64,000 nucleotides of DNA from Yoonia vestfoldensis SKA53 (GTDB lineage Bacteria > Pseudomonadota > Alphaproteobacteria > Rhodobacterales > Rhodobacteraceae), in contig NZ_CH672414.1 of NCBI RefSeq assembly GCF_000152785.1, forward strand, positions 151,515 through 215,514, in the 5' to 3' direction. Under the pieces are notes generated by a model, which did no database searches, was not told the DNA's origin, and saw nothing but the letters and a program-made list of their open reading frames with translations. The position numbers were made by a program, and so were the translations under genes. Positions 26,357 through 33,951 of this stretch are shown one piece after another (position 1 is the stretch's first letter; each line of letters begins with the position of its first letter).

Positions 26357-27154
26357 CTAGCGCCCTGTCCAGACTGGATCGCGTTTTTGGGCAAAGGCGC
26401 GCGCGCCTTCTTTCTGGTCGTCGCTGGCGTAAAGCTGGTCCACGGTCGCGAATTGCCGTTTGGTGACGCGGTTCAGCGCATCCTGAAACCGCATGGCTTC
26501 GGCCTCGCGCACGATTTCCTTGATCGCGGCATAGACCAGTGGTGGGCCGTTCTCGAGCATGCGGGCAAGCGCCCAAGCCTTGGGCAGCAAATCGGCAGGT
26601 GTCGTGATCTCGCGTAAAAGGCCCCAATGCATCGCTTCGTGTGCATCAAACCAGCGTCCGGTCAGCAACAGATCCATCGCGACATGATAGGGGATGCGTT
26701 TGGGCAGTTTGATCGAGGCCGCATCCGCCACCGTCCCTGACCGGATTTCCGGCAGCGCAAAGGTGGCTGTGTCGGAGGCAAGGATCAGATCGCAGCTGAG
26801 CGCCAGTTCCAGCCCGCCCCCACAGCAGATGCCGTTGACGGCGGCGATCACCGGTTTGTTCAGATGTGGCAGTTCCTGCAGGCCGCCAAAGCCACCTATG
26901 CCGTAATCGGCGTCGACCGCGTCACCATCAGCGGCGGCTTTGAGATCCCAGCCGGGGCAAAAAAACTTGTCCCCCGCCGCCCGCAGGATCGCGACCCGCA
27001 GACTGTCATCATCGCGGAAATCGCGGAACACCTCGCCCATGATCCGGCTGGTCGCCAGATCAATCGCATTGGCCTTGGGCCGGTCGAGCGTGACTTCGAG
27101 CACGGCCCCTTCGCGGCGGGTGTGGATCGGGCCATCGCTGCGCATCTGCATCAT
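26357..27154 (-). CDS. caiD: Carnitinyl-CoA dehydratase/enoyl-CoA hydratase family protein
   Basis: 265-residue crotonase-fold enzyme. Oxyanion-hole region GDKFFCPGWDLKAAADGD near residue 60 and ICCGGGLELALSCDLILASD near 110, followed by FALPEIRSG, a sequence pattern like CaiD. It would interconvert crotonobetainyl-CoA and carnitinyl-CoA. The 4-nt overlap with the acyl-CoA ligase gene (27151-27154) and the carnitine dehydrogenase upstream support this substrate. A generic enoyl-CoA hydratase is the alternative. Confidence 0.78.
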   Translation of the reverse strand: MMQMRSDGPIHTRREGAVLEVTLDRPKANAIDLATSRIMGEVFRDFRDDDSLRVAILRAAGDKFFCPGWDLKAAADGDAVDADYGIGGFGGLQELPHLNKPVIAAVNGICCGGGLELALSCDLILASDTATFALPEIRSGTVADAASIKLPKRIPYHVAMDLLLTGRWFDAHEAMHWGLLREITTPADLLPKAWALARMLENGPPLVYAAIKEIVREAEAMRFQDALNRVTKRQFATVDQLYASDDQKEGARAFAQKRDPVWTGR

Positions 27155-29151
27155 GGGGTGTCCTTCCAGATCACGGCATCCGCGGCCACGGCAAAATCTG
27201 CCCCAACCATCAGCGGATTGATTTCAATTTCTTCCAGCATCCTGTCGGTTGCCAGCATCTCCTGCAAGGTCAGCGCCGTGCGGATCACCGCGCCGAGATC
27301 GGCGCGCGGTCGGCCGCGATAGCCGTCAAGCAGCGGCCAGAGCGTCAGGCGGCGCAGGGCATCTGCGATTTCGGGTGCTGTCACCGGCAGGACCAGCGTC
27401 ACCGTATCGGCCAGTAATTCCGCCGCGACCCCGCCGAAACCCAGCGTCAGCGTTGCGCCGTAAACCGGATCGCGGCGCGCGCCGAGCAAGAGCTCTGCGA
27501 TGGCATCCGTCACCATCTCCTCGGCCAGATAGCCGATAGCGCCCGGCATCTGTTCCTGCCCGTCAAGCGTGACAAGCTGCAGCCGTACGGCGCCTGCCTC
27601 GGTCTTGTGGGCAAAGCCCAGACCTTTGAGGGCCAGCGGCGGTGTCAGGTCATGCGCTGCCGATTGCAGGCTGGTGATCGTCGGCGCGGTTACGCCACGC
27701 GGTACCGCAATGCCCGCCGCTGCCAGCCGCGCCTTGGCGGCGGCCTCGTCCAGCAAAGTCAGGGGGCCGGTGCGCGCGATGGGCGTCCAATTGCGCCACC
27801 CTGCGCGCCCTGCGGTGACCTGCGCTGCACGCACTGCCGCCAGCGCTGTTTCCAGCCCCATCAGCGGTGCAATGCCTTGGTCCATAAGCGCGATGGCGCG
27901 GTCCTCTTCAAAGTTTTCGGGCAGGGAGGCAACAGGAAAGGCGGGTTTGCCGGTGGCGCGCGCGGCGGCGACGATGGCGTCGAGCGCGGGGGCGAAGCTG
28001 GCCGGATCGCAGCGGTCGGGGCGCGGCGGGTCGATGATGAACAGCCCCGCATCGTATCCTGCGAGCATGGTGGCGAAAACCTCTGTCGTGCGCGGCCCGT
28101 CGCCCCAAATGAAGGTCTGGTAATCCAGCGGGTTTGCGATGGTCACCAACGGGCCGAGTGTGGCCGCGAGATGCCCCACTTGCGCCGGACCGGGCGGTGG
28201 AAACTCCAGCGCCAGAGGGGCGGCAAGATCCGCGACCAGCCCCGCCTCACCCCCTGAACAGGCCACAGCGCAAAGCTGCCTGCCCAACCCTGGCCCATGC
28301 AGATGCAGGATCTTGAGCGTTTCGAGCAGTTCCGCCGGTGTGTTCACCTCGGCGACCCCGATCTGGCGCAGATAGGCAGACGAGGCAGCACCACCGCCCG
28401 CCAAAGACGCGGTATGAGATGCGGCTGCGGTCTGTGCGGCTGCGGTCTTGCCGGATTTGATCGCGACGATGCCTTTGCCTGCCGTCTGTGCAGCCTCAGC
28501 CACGGTGGCGAAACCGGCGGCGTCACCTAGACCTTCGATGTAAAGCCCAAGGGCGGTAACACGCTCATCCGCCAGCAAGGCGCGCGCGAGCTGCGCCAGC
28601 CCGACTTGGGCCGCATTTCCCAGACAGGCGACATAGGCGATGGGCAAGCCGCGCGCCTGCATCGTCAGGTTGATCACGATGTTGGAGGATTGGCTGATCA
28701 GCGCCACGCCCCGCGCCACCCGTCGCCCGCCATGCTGATCAGGCCAGAGCAATGCCCCGTCAAGATAGTTGATCACGCCATAGCAATTTGGCCCGAGGAT
28801 CGGCATCGTTCCCGCGCGCGAGACCAGCCGGTCCTGCAAATCGCCGTCGCCGGTTTCGCGCCAGCCCGAAGCGAAACAGATCGCGCCACCTGCGCCCATG
28901 CCCGCCAGCTCCGTCACGACATCGAGTGTCGCGTGCCGATTGACCCCGATAAAGGTGGCATCAGGTGCGCCGGGCAAATCGGCCAGCGAAGGATAACACC
29001 GCACCCCGGCGATCTGGTCGCGCGTTGGATGCACGGGCCAGACCGGGCCATCGAACCCCATGCGCTGGCATTGTTCAATCACATTTGCGGCCCAGCCAGA
29101 GCCGAGAACAGCGATGCTGCGCGGTCGTAGCAAACGAGACAGATCCGTCAT
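27151..29151 (-). CDS. NDP-forming acyl-CoA synthetase family protein (candidate carnitine/gamma-butyrobetaine--CoA ligase)
   Basis: 666-residue single-chain acyl-CoA synthetase of the succinyl-CoA-synthetase-like (ADP-forming) type. Order: CoA-binding Rossmann domain (residues 1-125, with GPNCYG at 120-125), flavodoxin-like ligase domain with the phospho-His in ASHTASLAGG (His246), and a C-terminal ATP-grasp domain from about 455 (LALKGLGFAHKTEAGAV, EEIEINPLMV). Chemistry: acid + ATP + CoA to acyl-CoA + ADP + Pi through a phospho-histidine. It overlaps caiD by 4 nt, so it should activate the substrate that CaiD and the acyl-CoA dehydrogenase handle, in place of CaiC or CaiB. Substrate inferred. 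Confidence 0.82.
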   Translation of the reverse strand: MTDLSRLLRPRSIAVLGSGWAANVIEQCQRMGFDGPVWPVHPTRDQIAGVRCYPSLADLPGAPDATFIGVNRHATLDVVTELAGMGAGGAICFASGWRETGDGDLQDRLVSRAGTMPILGPNCYGVINYLDGALLWPDQHGGRRVARGVALISQSSNIVINLTMQARGLPIAYVACLGNAAQVGLAQLARALLADERVTALGLYIEGLGDAAGFATVAEAAQTAGKGIVAIKSGKTAAAQTAAASHTASLAGGGAASSAYLRQIGVAEVNTPAELLETLKILHLHGPGLGRQLCAVACSGGEAGLVADLAAPLALEFPPPGPAQVGHLAATLGPLVTIANPLDYQTFIWGDGPRTTEVFATMLAGYDAGLFIIDPPRPDRCDPASFAPALDAIVAAARATGKPAFPVASLPENFEEDRAIALMDQGIAPLMGLETALAAVRAAQVTAGRAGWRNWTPIARTGPLTLLDEAAAKARLAAAGIAVPRGVTAPTITSLQSAAHDLTPPLALKGLGFAHKTEAGAVRLQLVTLDGQEQMPGAIGYLAEEMVTDAIAELLLGARRDPVYGATLTLGFGGVAAELLADTVTLVLPVTAPEIADALRRLTLWPLLDGYRGRPRADLGAVIRTALTLQEMLATDRMLEEIEINPLMVGADFAVAADAVIWKDTP

Positions 29152-29178
29152 CGCAGCACCTGCCTGCGGTGCAGGCAG

Positions 29179-29230
29179 CCGGGGGCCTTGCCCCCGGACC
29201 CCCAGGATATTTGTAAACAGATGAAACAGG
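29179..29230 (+). repeat. Palindromic spacer repeat, copy A
   Basis: A GC hairpin CCGGGGGC-CTT-GCCCCCGG (29179-29197) followed by CCCCCAGGATATTTGTAA and ACAGATGAAAC (to about 29230). The same layout recurs in reverse orientation at 29330-29405. A further small hairpin TGCCTGC-GGT-GCAGGCA (29161-29177) precedes it. I recognise the hairpin plus GGATATTT plus ACAGATGAA layout as common in Rhodobacteraceae spacers. Confidence 0.65.
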
Positions 29231-29329
29231 GGCGTCGCCCTGCCCCGGACGAGCGGGACAGGGAAACTTCACCTGTTGCGGTCATCGGGGTCCCCCCCTG
29301 TACCGCCCGATCAGTTTGCAACGGATTGG

Positions 29330-29405
29330 TTAACATATCGTTTCATCTGTTCAAAAATATCCTCGGGGGTGAGGCGCGGCGCGCCGAGGGGGCAGACAGC
29401 CCCCT
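29330..29405 (-). repeat. Palindromic spacer repeat, copy B (inverted relative to copy A)
   Basis: Read on the minus strand: AGGGGGC-TGTCT-GCCCCCT hairpin (29387-29405, directly after the acyl-CoA dehydrogenase stop), a GC-rich piece, then CCCCCGAGGATATTT and GAACAGATGAAAC. It matches copy A over about 29 bases with few differences. The hairpin may act as the transcription terminator for the dehydrogenase. Confidence 0.65.
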
Positions 29406-29407
29406 GA

Positions 29408-30571
29408 CTAGCCCTCATGCGGGCGCAAGAGTTGCCGGCTGATGATGTGCCGCTGGATTTCGCTGGTGCCTTCCCAGATCCGTTCGACCCTTGCATCGCG
29501 CCAGATCCGTTCCAGTGGCAGGTCGTCCATCAACCCCATGCCGCCATGGATCTGGATCGCCTCGTCCGCGACCATGGCCAGCACTTCGCTGGCCTTGAGC
29601 TTGGCCATGGCCATATCGGCCTCGGTGACGCTGCCCTGGTCAAACTTCCATCCGGCCTCCCATGTCAGCAATTCGGCGGCTTTCAGCTCCATCGCCATAT
29701 CGGCCAGCTTGAAACTGACGCCTTGAAACTTGCCGATCTGCTGGCCGAACTGGCGGCGTTCCGCTGCATAGTGCACCGCGTGATCAAGCGCCCGGTCTGC
29801 ACGGCCAAGACAGGTGGCGGCCACCTGCAATCGCGTGGCGCCCAGCCAGTCATTGGCGACTTCGAACCCTTTGTGGATTTCACCAAGGATATTCTCGGCC
29901 GGTACGCGGCAATCGTCGAAGTCCAGAATGGCGTTGGAATAGCCGCGGTGGCTAACGTTGCGGTACCCTTCACGCACCGTGAACCCCGGCGTGCCTTTGT
30001 CCACGAAGAAGGCGGTGATCTTTTTCTTGGGGCCGCGCGGCGTGTCTTCTTCGCCCGTCGCCATGAAGGCGATGGTAAAGCCCGCGATATCGGCATGGCT
30101 GATGAAATGCTTGGTGCCGTTCAGCACCCAGTCCCCGCCGTCCTGGCGCGCGTTGGCCTGCATGCCGCGCAGGTCGGACCCGGCCCCCGGTTCGGTCATG
30201 GCCAGACAATCCCAGGTTTCGCCGCGCAGGCAGGGGAAAAGGTATTTTTCGCGCTGCGCCTTGGTCCCTGCCAGCAGGATGTTCGATGGCCGCGCCACGC
30301 AGGTCCAGTGCAGCGCGTAATTCGCGCGGCCCAATTCGCGTTCGTAAAGCAGCCATGACAGGGTATCGAGGCCCGCGCCGCCCACTTCTTCCGGCATATT
30401 GGCGGCATAAAGACCGGCGGCCATCGCCTTGGCCTGAATCTCGCGGATCAGCTCCATCGGCAGGTGGCCGGTGCGTTCGACCAGCGCTTCATGCGGGTAA
30501 AGTTCCGCCTCGACGAAAGCGCGGGTCGTGTCCACGATCATCCGCTGTTCATCGGTCATGGCAAAATGCAT
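29408..30571 (-). CDS. Acyl-CoA dehydrogenase (gamma-butyrobetainyl-CoA/crotonobetainyl-CoA type)
   Basis: 387-residue acyl-CoA dehydrogenase of standard length. FAD/substrate motifs: LAMTEPGAGSDLRGMQ near residue 128, the FAD-contacting RRQFGQQIGKFQ near 275, QIHGGMGLMDDLPLERIWRDAR, and the probable catalytic Glu in RIWEGTSEIQRH. Similar in outline to CaiA. Overlaps the carnitine dehydrogenase gene by one base (TGATG), so it is co-expressed. In an aerobic betaine pathway it would oxidise gamma-butyrobetainyl-CoA to crotonobetainyl-CoA for CaiD to hydrate. Confidence 0.86.
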   Translation of the reverse strand: MHFAMTDEQRMIVDTTRAFVEAELYPHEALVERTGHLPMELIREIQAKAMAAGLYAANMPEEVGGAGLDTLSWLLYERELGRANYALHWTCVARPSNILLAGTKAQREKYLFPCLRGETWDCLAMTEPGAGSDLRGMQANARQDGGDWVLNGTKHFISHADIAGFTIAFMATGEEDTPRGPKKKITAFFVDKGTPGFTVREGYRNVSHRGYSNAILDFDDCRVPAENILGEIHKGFEVANDWLGATRLQVAATCLGRADRALDHAVHYAAERRQFGQQIGKFQGVSFKLADMAMELKAAELLTWEAGWKFDQGSVTEADMAMAKLKASEVLAMVADEAIQIHGGMGLMDDLPLERIWRDARVERIWEGTSEIQRHIISRQLLRPHEG

Positions 30572-32013
30572 CAGCTTTTCCCCTGTCCGATATGGCGGCC
30601 TGCGCCGGCGGGGCGCGGCAGGCTGGCATGGGCGTCGCGGATTGCAAAGAGCCGGTCAAGCACGGTGGGGGCGGCGGGGCAGGTCTTGCCTGCGGCCATG
30701 TCCACATGCAGCAGCATCTGTTCCAATGTCGCCACGGCATCCCCATCCTTGGCGATGGTGATGAAGATATGCAGCCGCTTGTCATCCGCGCCCAGCACCT
30801 GCACCGAACCGGTCAGATGATCGCCCAGTTTCGCCTCGCCCAGATGGCGGATATGGGTTTCGGCGGTGTAATAGCTGTGCCCGCCTGCGACATAATCCAT
30901 ATCGGCCCCGATCAGCCGCAGCAGCGTGTCCGATGTTTCCGAGCCTGCGAACAGATAGCGGCTTTCGGTCATATGGCCGTTGTAGTCGATCCAGCTTGGC
31001 AGCACTTGCAAGCGCACCAGCGGGGCGTCGGCATCTGGCGTCTGCACAACGTCGCGCCTTGCCGCGTCATGCGCTTTGAGCACGCGCCCCGCGCCCCAAT
31101 CGCGGTCTTTGAGCACCCGCAGAAAGCCCACCAGATTGCTGTCGCGGATCCGTTCCAACTCGCGGATCGTGTGATGCCCTGATTGCGCATCCGATTGTCC
31201 CGCGATCAGATCGACCAATTCGTCGTTGAATTCGGGCACATCCATCAGTTTGGTCCATGGCCATGTCAGACAGGGGCCGAATTGTTCCAGAAAATGTTTC
31301 ATCCCCGCTTCACCGCCCGCGATCCGGTAGGTCTCGAACAGGCCCATCTGACCCCAGCGCAACCCGAACCCCATGCGGATCGCCTCGTCGATTTCCTCGG
31401 TCGTGGCGATGCCGTCCTTGACCAGCCAGAGCGCCTCGCGCCAGACCGCCTCGAGGAACCGGTCGGCGATATGGGCGTCGATTTCCTTGCGCACATGCAG
31501 CGGGAACATGCCGATGCTGCGCAACGTATCCTTGACGCCTTCGATCAGGGCGGCGTCGGTGGCGGGGCTTGGCACCACCTCGGCCAAGGGCAAAAGGTAG
31601 ACCGGGTTGAACGGGTGGGCGACAAAGATCGTCGCGGGGTTGATCGCCCCCTCCTGCAATTGCGATGGTTTATAACCAGAGGTGGAGGAGCCAAGGGGCG
31701 TGTCGGGCGCGGCCTTTTGGATTTCGGCATAAACGCGGTGTTTCAGGTCCAGCCGTTCAGAGACGGATTCCTGAATGTAATCCGCGCCTGTCACAGCCTC
31801 GGCCAAAGTCGCGGCATAGCTGAGCTGCCCCATCGCAGGCAGCGGCACATCCGACAGGGCGGGCAGCGAGAGTTTTGCATTGTCCAACACGGCAGCAATC
31901 TTGCGCGGGGCGTCGGGGTCGGGGTCAAAGACCGCGACATCCCAACCGTTGAGCAGGAACCGCGCGGCCCAGCCGCCGCCGATCACGCCGCCGCCGATGA
32001 TTGCGGCCTTCAT
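30571..32013 (-). CDS. lcdH: Carnitine 3-dehydrogenase fused to a hotdog thioesterase
   Basis: 480-residue two-domain protein. Residues 1-320 are an L-carnitine/3-hydroxyacyl-CoA-type dehydrogenase: Rossmann GGGVIGGGWAARF at 7-19, the catalytic His in VAHPFNP (His133), and the helical domain with GFGLRWGQMGLFETY. Residues from about 330 are a 4HBT-type hotdog thioesterase with WIDYNGHMTESRY at 341-353. In Pseudomonas these are separate genes. The thioesterase would hydrolyse betainyl-CoA to glycine betaine, the product made by the next enzyme. ATGA overlap with the BKACE gene upstream and one-base overlap with the acyl-CoA dehydrogenase downstream. Confidence 0.9.
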   Translation of the reverse strand: MKAAIIGGGVIGGGWAARFLLNGWDVAVFDPDPDAPRKIAAVLDNAKLSLPALSDVPLPAMGQLSYAATLAEAVTGADYIQESVSERLDLKHRVYAEIQKAAPDTPLGSSTSGYKPSQLQEGAINPATIFVAHPFNPVYLLPLAEVVPSPATDAALIEGVKDTLRSIGMFPLHVRKEIDAHIADRFLEAVWREALWLVKDGIATTEEIDEAIRMGFGLRWGQMGLFETYRIAGGEAGMKHFLEQFGPCLTWPWTKLMDVPEFNDELVDLIAGQSDAQSGHHTIRELERIRDSNLVGFLRVLKDRDWGAGRVLKAHDAARRDVVQTPDADAPLVRLQVLPSWIDYNGHMTESRYLFAGSETSDTLLRLIGADMDYVAGGHSYYTAETHIRHLGEAKLGDHLTGSVQVLGADDKRLHIFITIAKDGDAVATLEQMLLHVDMAAGKTCPAAPTVLDRLFAIRDAHASLPRPAGAGRHIGQGKS

Positions 32014-32909
32014 AATGGCGCCCTTTTCGTCAGATGCAGGCGGTCGCGGACGGCATCCGGCCCGATCACCCGTGCGCCCATGTTTTCGATGATCGTTGTG
32101 GCCTTTTCGACCAGTTGCGCGTTCGTGGCCAGCACGCCTTTGGACAGATAGAGGTTGTCTTCCAACCCGACCCGTACATTGCCACCCGCCAGCACGGCGG
32201 CTGCGACATAGGGCATCTCATGCCGCCCCAGCGCAAAGGCGGACCAGTGCCAATGGGCTGGCACATTGTTCACCATCGCCAGAAAGGTGTTCAGATCATC
32301 GGGCGCGCCCCATGGCACGCCCATGCATAATTGCACCAGCACGGGGTCGGGGATGATACCTTCGGCGACGAGTTGTTTGGCGAACCACAGATGGCCTGTG
32401 TCGAACGCCTCGATCTCGATGCGTACGCCGGATGCCACCATCCGCGTCGCCATATCGCGCAGCATGCCGGGGGTGTTGACCATGACGTAATCGGCCTCGG
32501 CGAAATTCATCGTGCCGCAATCGAGCGTGCAGATTTCTGGGCGGCAATCCAGCACATGCTGCACCCGTTCTGCAGCGCCTGCCATGTCGGATGTCTGCGA
32601 CATGCGGTGCATGCTTTCGGTGCCATCGAACACCAGATCACCGCCCATGCCGGCGGTCAGGTTCAGGATCACGTCGGTGTCCGCGTCGCGGATACGTTCG
32701 GTCACTTCGCGGTAAAGGGCCGGGTCGCGCGACGGTTTGCCGGTCTCGGGGTCGCGCACATGGCAATGCACGATGGCCGCGCCCGCCTTGGCCGCGTCAA
32801 TGGCGGCGGTGGCGATCTGTTCTGGCGAGCGTGGGACATGGGGCGACATATCCTGCGTGCCGCCCGATCCGGTGACGGCGCAGGTGATGAAAACACGCGG
32901 TCTGGGCAA
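32010..32909 (-). CDS. cdhC: Dehydrocarnitine cleavage enzyme (BKACE family)
   Basis: 299-residue BKACE protein: dehydrocarnitine + acetyl-CoA to betainyl-CoA + acetoacetate. Motifs HCHVRDPETG (His-x-His), RIEIEAFD (Glu) and VRVGLEDN (Arg/Glu/Asp). About 20 residues longer than the pca-operon BKACE at 8908 and distinct from it. Starts at TTG 32909 with GGAGG about 12 nt upstream, a wide spacing; no better start is in frame. First gene of the operon, divergent from a GlxA-type regulator. Neighbouring carnitine dehydrogenase and the thioesterase domain make dehydrocarnitine the most likely substrate. Confidence 0.88.
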   Translation of the reverse strand: MPRPRVFITCAVTGSGGTQDMSPHVPRSPEQIATAAIDAAKAGAAIVHCHVRDPETGKPSRDPALYREVTERIRDADTDVILNLTAGMGGDLVFDGTESMHRMSQTSDMAGAAERVQHVLDCRPEICTLDCGTMNFAEADYVMVNTPGMLRDMATRMVASGVRIEIEAFDTGHLWFAKQLVAEGIIPDPVLVQLCMGVPWGAPDDLNTFLAMVNNVPAHWHWSAFALGRHEMPYVAAAVLAGGNVRVGLEDNLYLSKGVLATNAQLVEKATTIIENMGARVIGPDAVRDRLHLTKRAPL

Positions 32910-32982
32910 GTGGGTGGCGATCCTCCTTTTTTAAGCAGGCTAACAGGGTGCGCGGGGCAGCTTGGCGATTTACGAAAATGTT

Positions 32983-33951
32983 ATGACGATTTCTGAATCC
33001 ATCTTTGCGCCTTCAACCCAGCCGCTTGATATCGCGGTGCTGGTGCTGCCGCGCGCCTCGATATTGGAGGTGGCGTCGGTGCTGGACCCTTTGCGCAATG
33101 CGAACCGACATCTGGGGCAGGACAGGTTTCGCTGGCGGGTGGTCTCGCCCTCGGGGGCGGATGTGGCGCTGACCTGTGGCATTGCCTTGCCCGCGATTGG
33201 CCCGCTTGCGGCGGCAGACGGCGCTGATGCGCTGATCGTCGTGGCGGGCTATAACCAGTCCGAGGTGGCGACCCGCCCCCTGATTGCGGACCTGCGCCGT
33301 GTCGCCGGGCGGTTCCGCGCGGTGGGGGCGGTCGATGCCGGACCTTGGGTGCTGGCGCGGGCGGGATTGCTCGATGGCCACCGCGCCACCGTGCATTGGG
33401 AGGATCTGGAGGATTTCGCCAGCGCCCACACGTCTGTCGATGTGGTGCCGGACCGTTTTGTCATCTCGCGCAATCGCTTCACCGCAGGCGGTGCCGCCCC
33501 TGCCGCTGACCTGATGCTGCATCTGATCGGCGCGCGCTGTGGCGCGGGGCTGGCCGGTCAGGTGGCCGCATCGTTTCAATACGAGCCGCAGTCAGATGGC
33601 AGCCGCCCGCAGCGCCCCGGCCTGTTGCCTGTGGTCGGCGATGTGCGGCTGGCGGGGGCGCTGGCGCTGATGAATGCCCATCTGGAAGACCCGCTGCCGC
33701 TGGACACAATCGCCCGCGCGCAAGGGGTGGGTCTGCGCCGGATGGAACAATTGTTCCGCGACAATCTGGGGCAGGGGCCGGGGGCGGCCTATCTGGACCT
33801 GCGGTTGCAGATGGCGCGGCGGATGGTCACCGACACGCGCCACGATCTGCGCGCCATTGCCTTGCGCTGTGGATTTGTGGACCCCACCAGTTTTTCGCGC
33901 GCATTCCGGCGGCGGTTCGGTGTGCCGCCCAGCCGGATCAGGTCGTCGTGA
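32983..33951 (+). CDS. GlxA/CdhR-family transcriptional regulator (DJ-1/PfpI + AraC domains)
   Basis: 322-residue regulator with an N-terminal DJ-1/PfpI-like effector domain (DIAVLVLPRASILEVASVLDPLR; GAVDAGPWVLARAGLLDG) and a C-terminal AraC DNA-binding domain (LPLDTIARAQGVGLRRMEQLF; LRAIALRCGFVDPTSFSRAFRRRFG). CdhR and GbdR of Pseudomonas, which control carnitine and betaine genes, share this build. The Cys found in some DJ-1 proteins is replaced (VDAGPW). The ATG at 32983 lacks a ribosome-binding site; a TTG at 32962 with GGGG upstream is an equal candidate. Overlaps the convergent aruI by 14 bp. Confidence 0.86.
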   Translation: MTISESIFAPSTQPLDIAVLVLPRASILEVASVLDPLRNANRHLGQDRFRWRVVSPSGADVALTCGIALPAIGPLAAADGADALIVVAGYNQSEVATRPLIADLRRVAGRFRAVGAVDAGPWVLARAGLLDGHRATVHWEDLEDFASAHTSVDVVPDRFVISRNRFTAGGAAPAADLMLHLIGARCGAGLAGQVAASFQYEPQSDGSRPQRPGLLPVVGDVRLAGALALMNAHLEDPLPLDTIARAQGVGLRRMEQLFRDNLGQGPGAAYLDLRLQMARRMVTDTRHDLRAIALRCGFVDPTSFSRAFRRRFGVPPSRIRSS

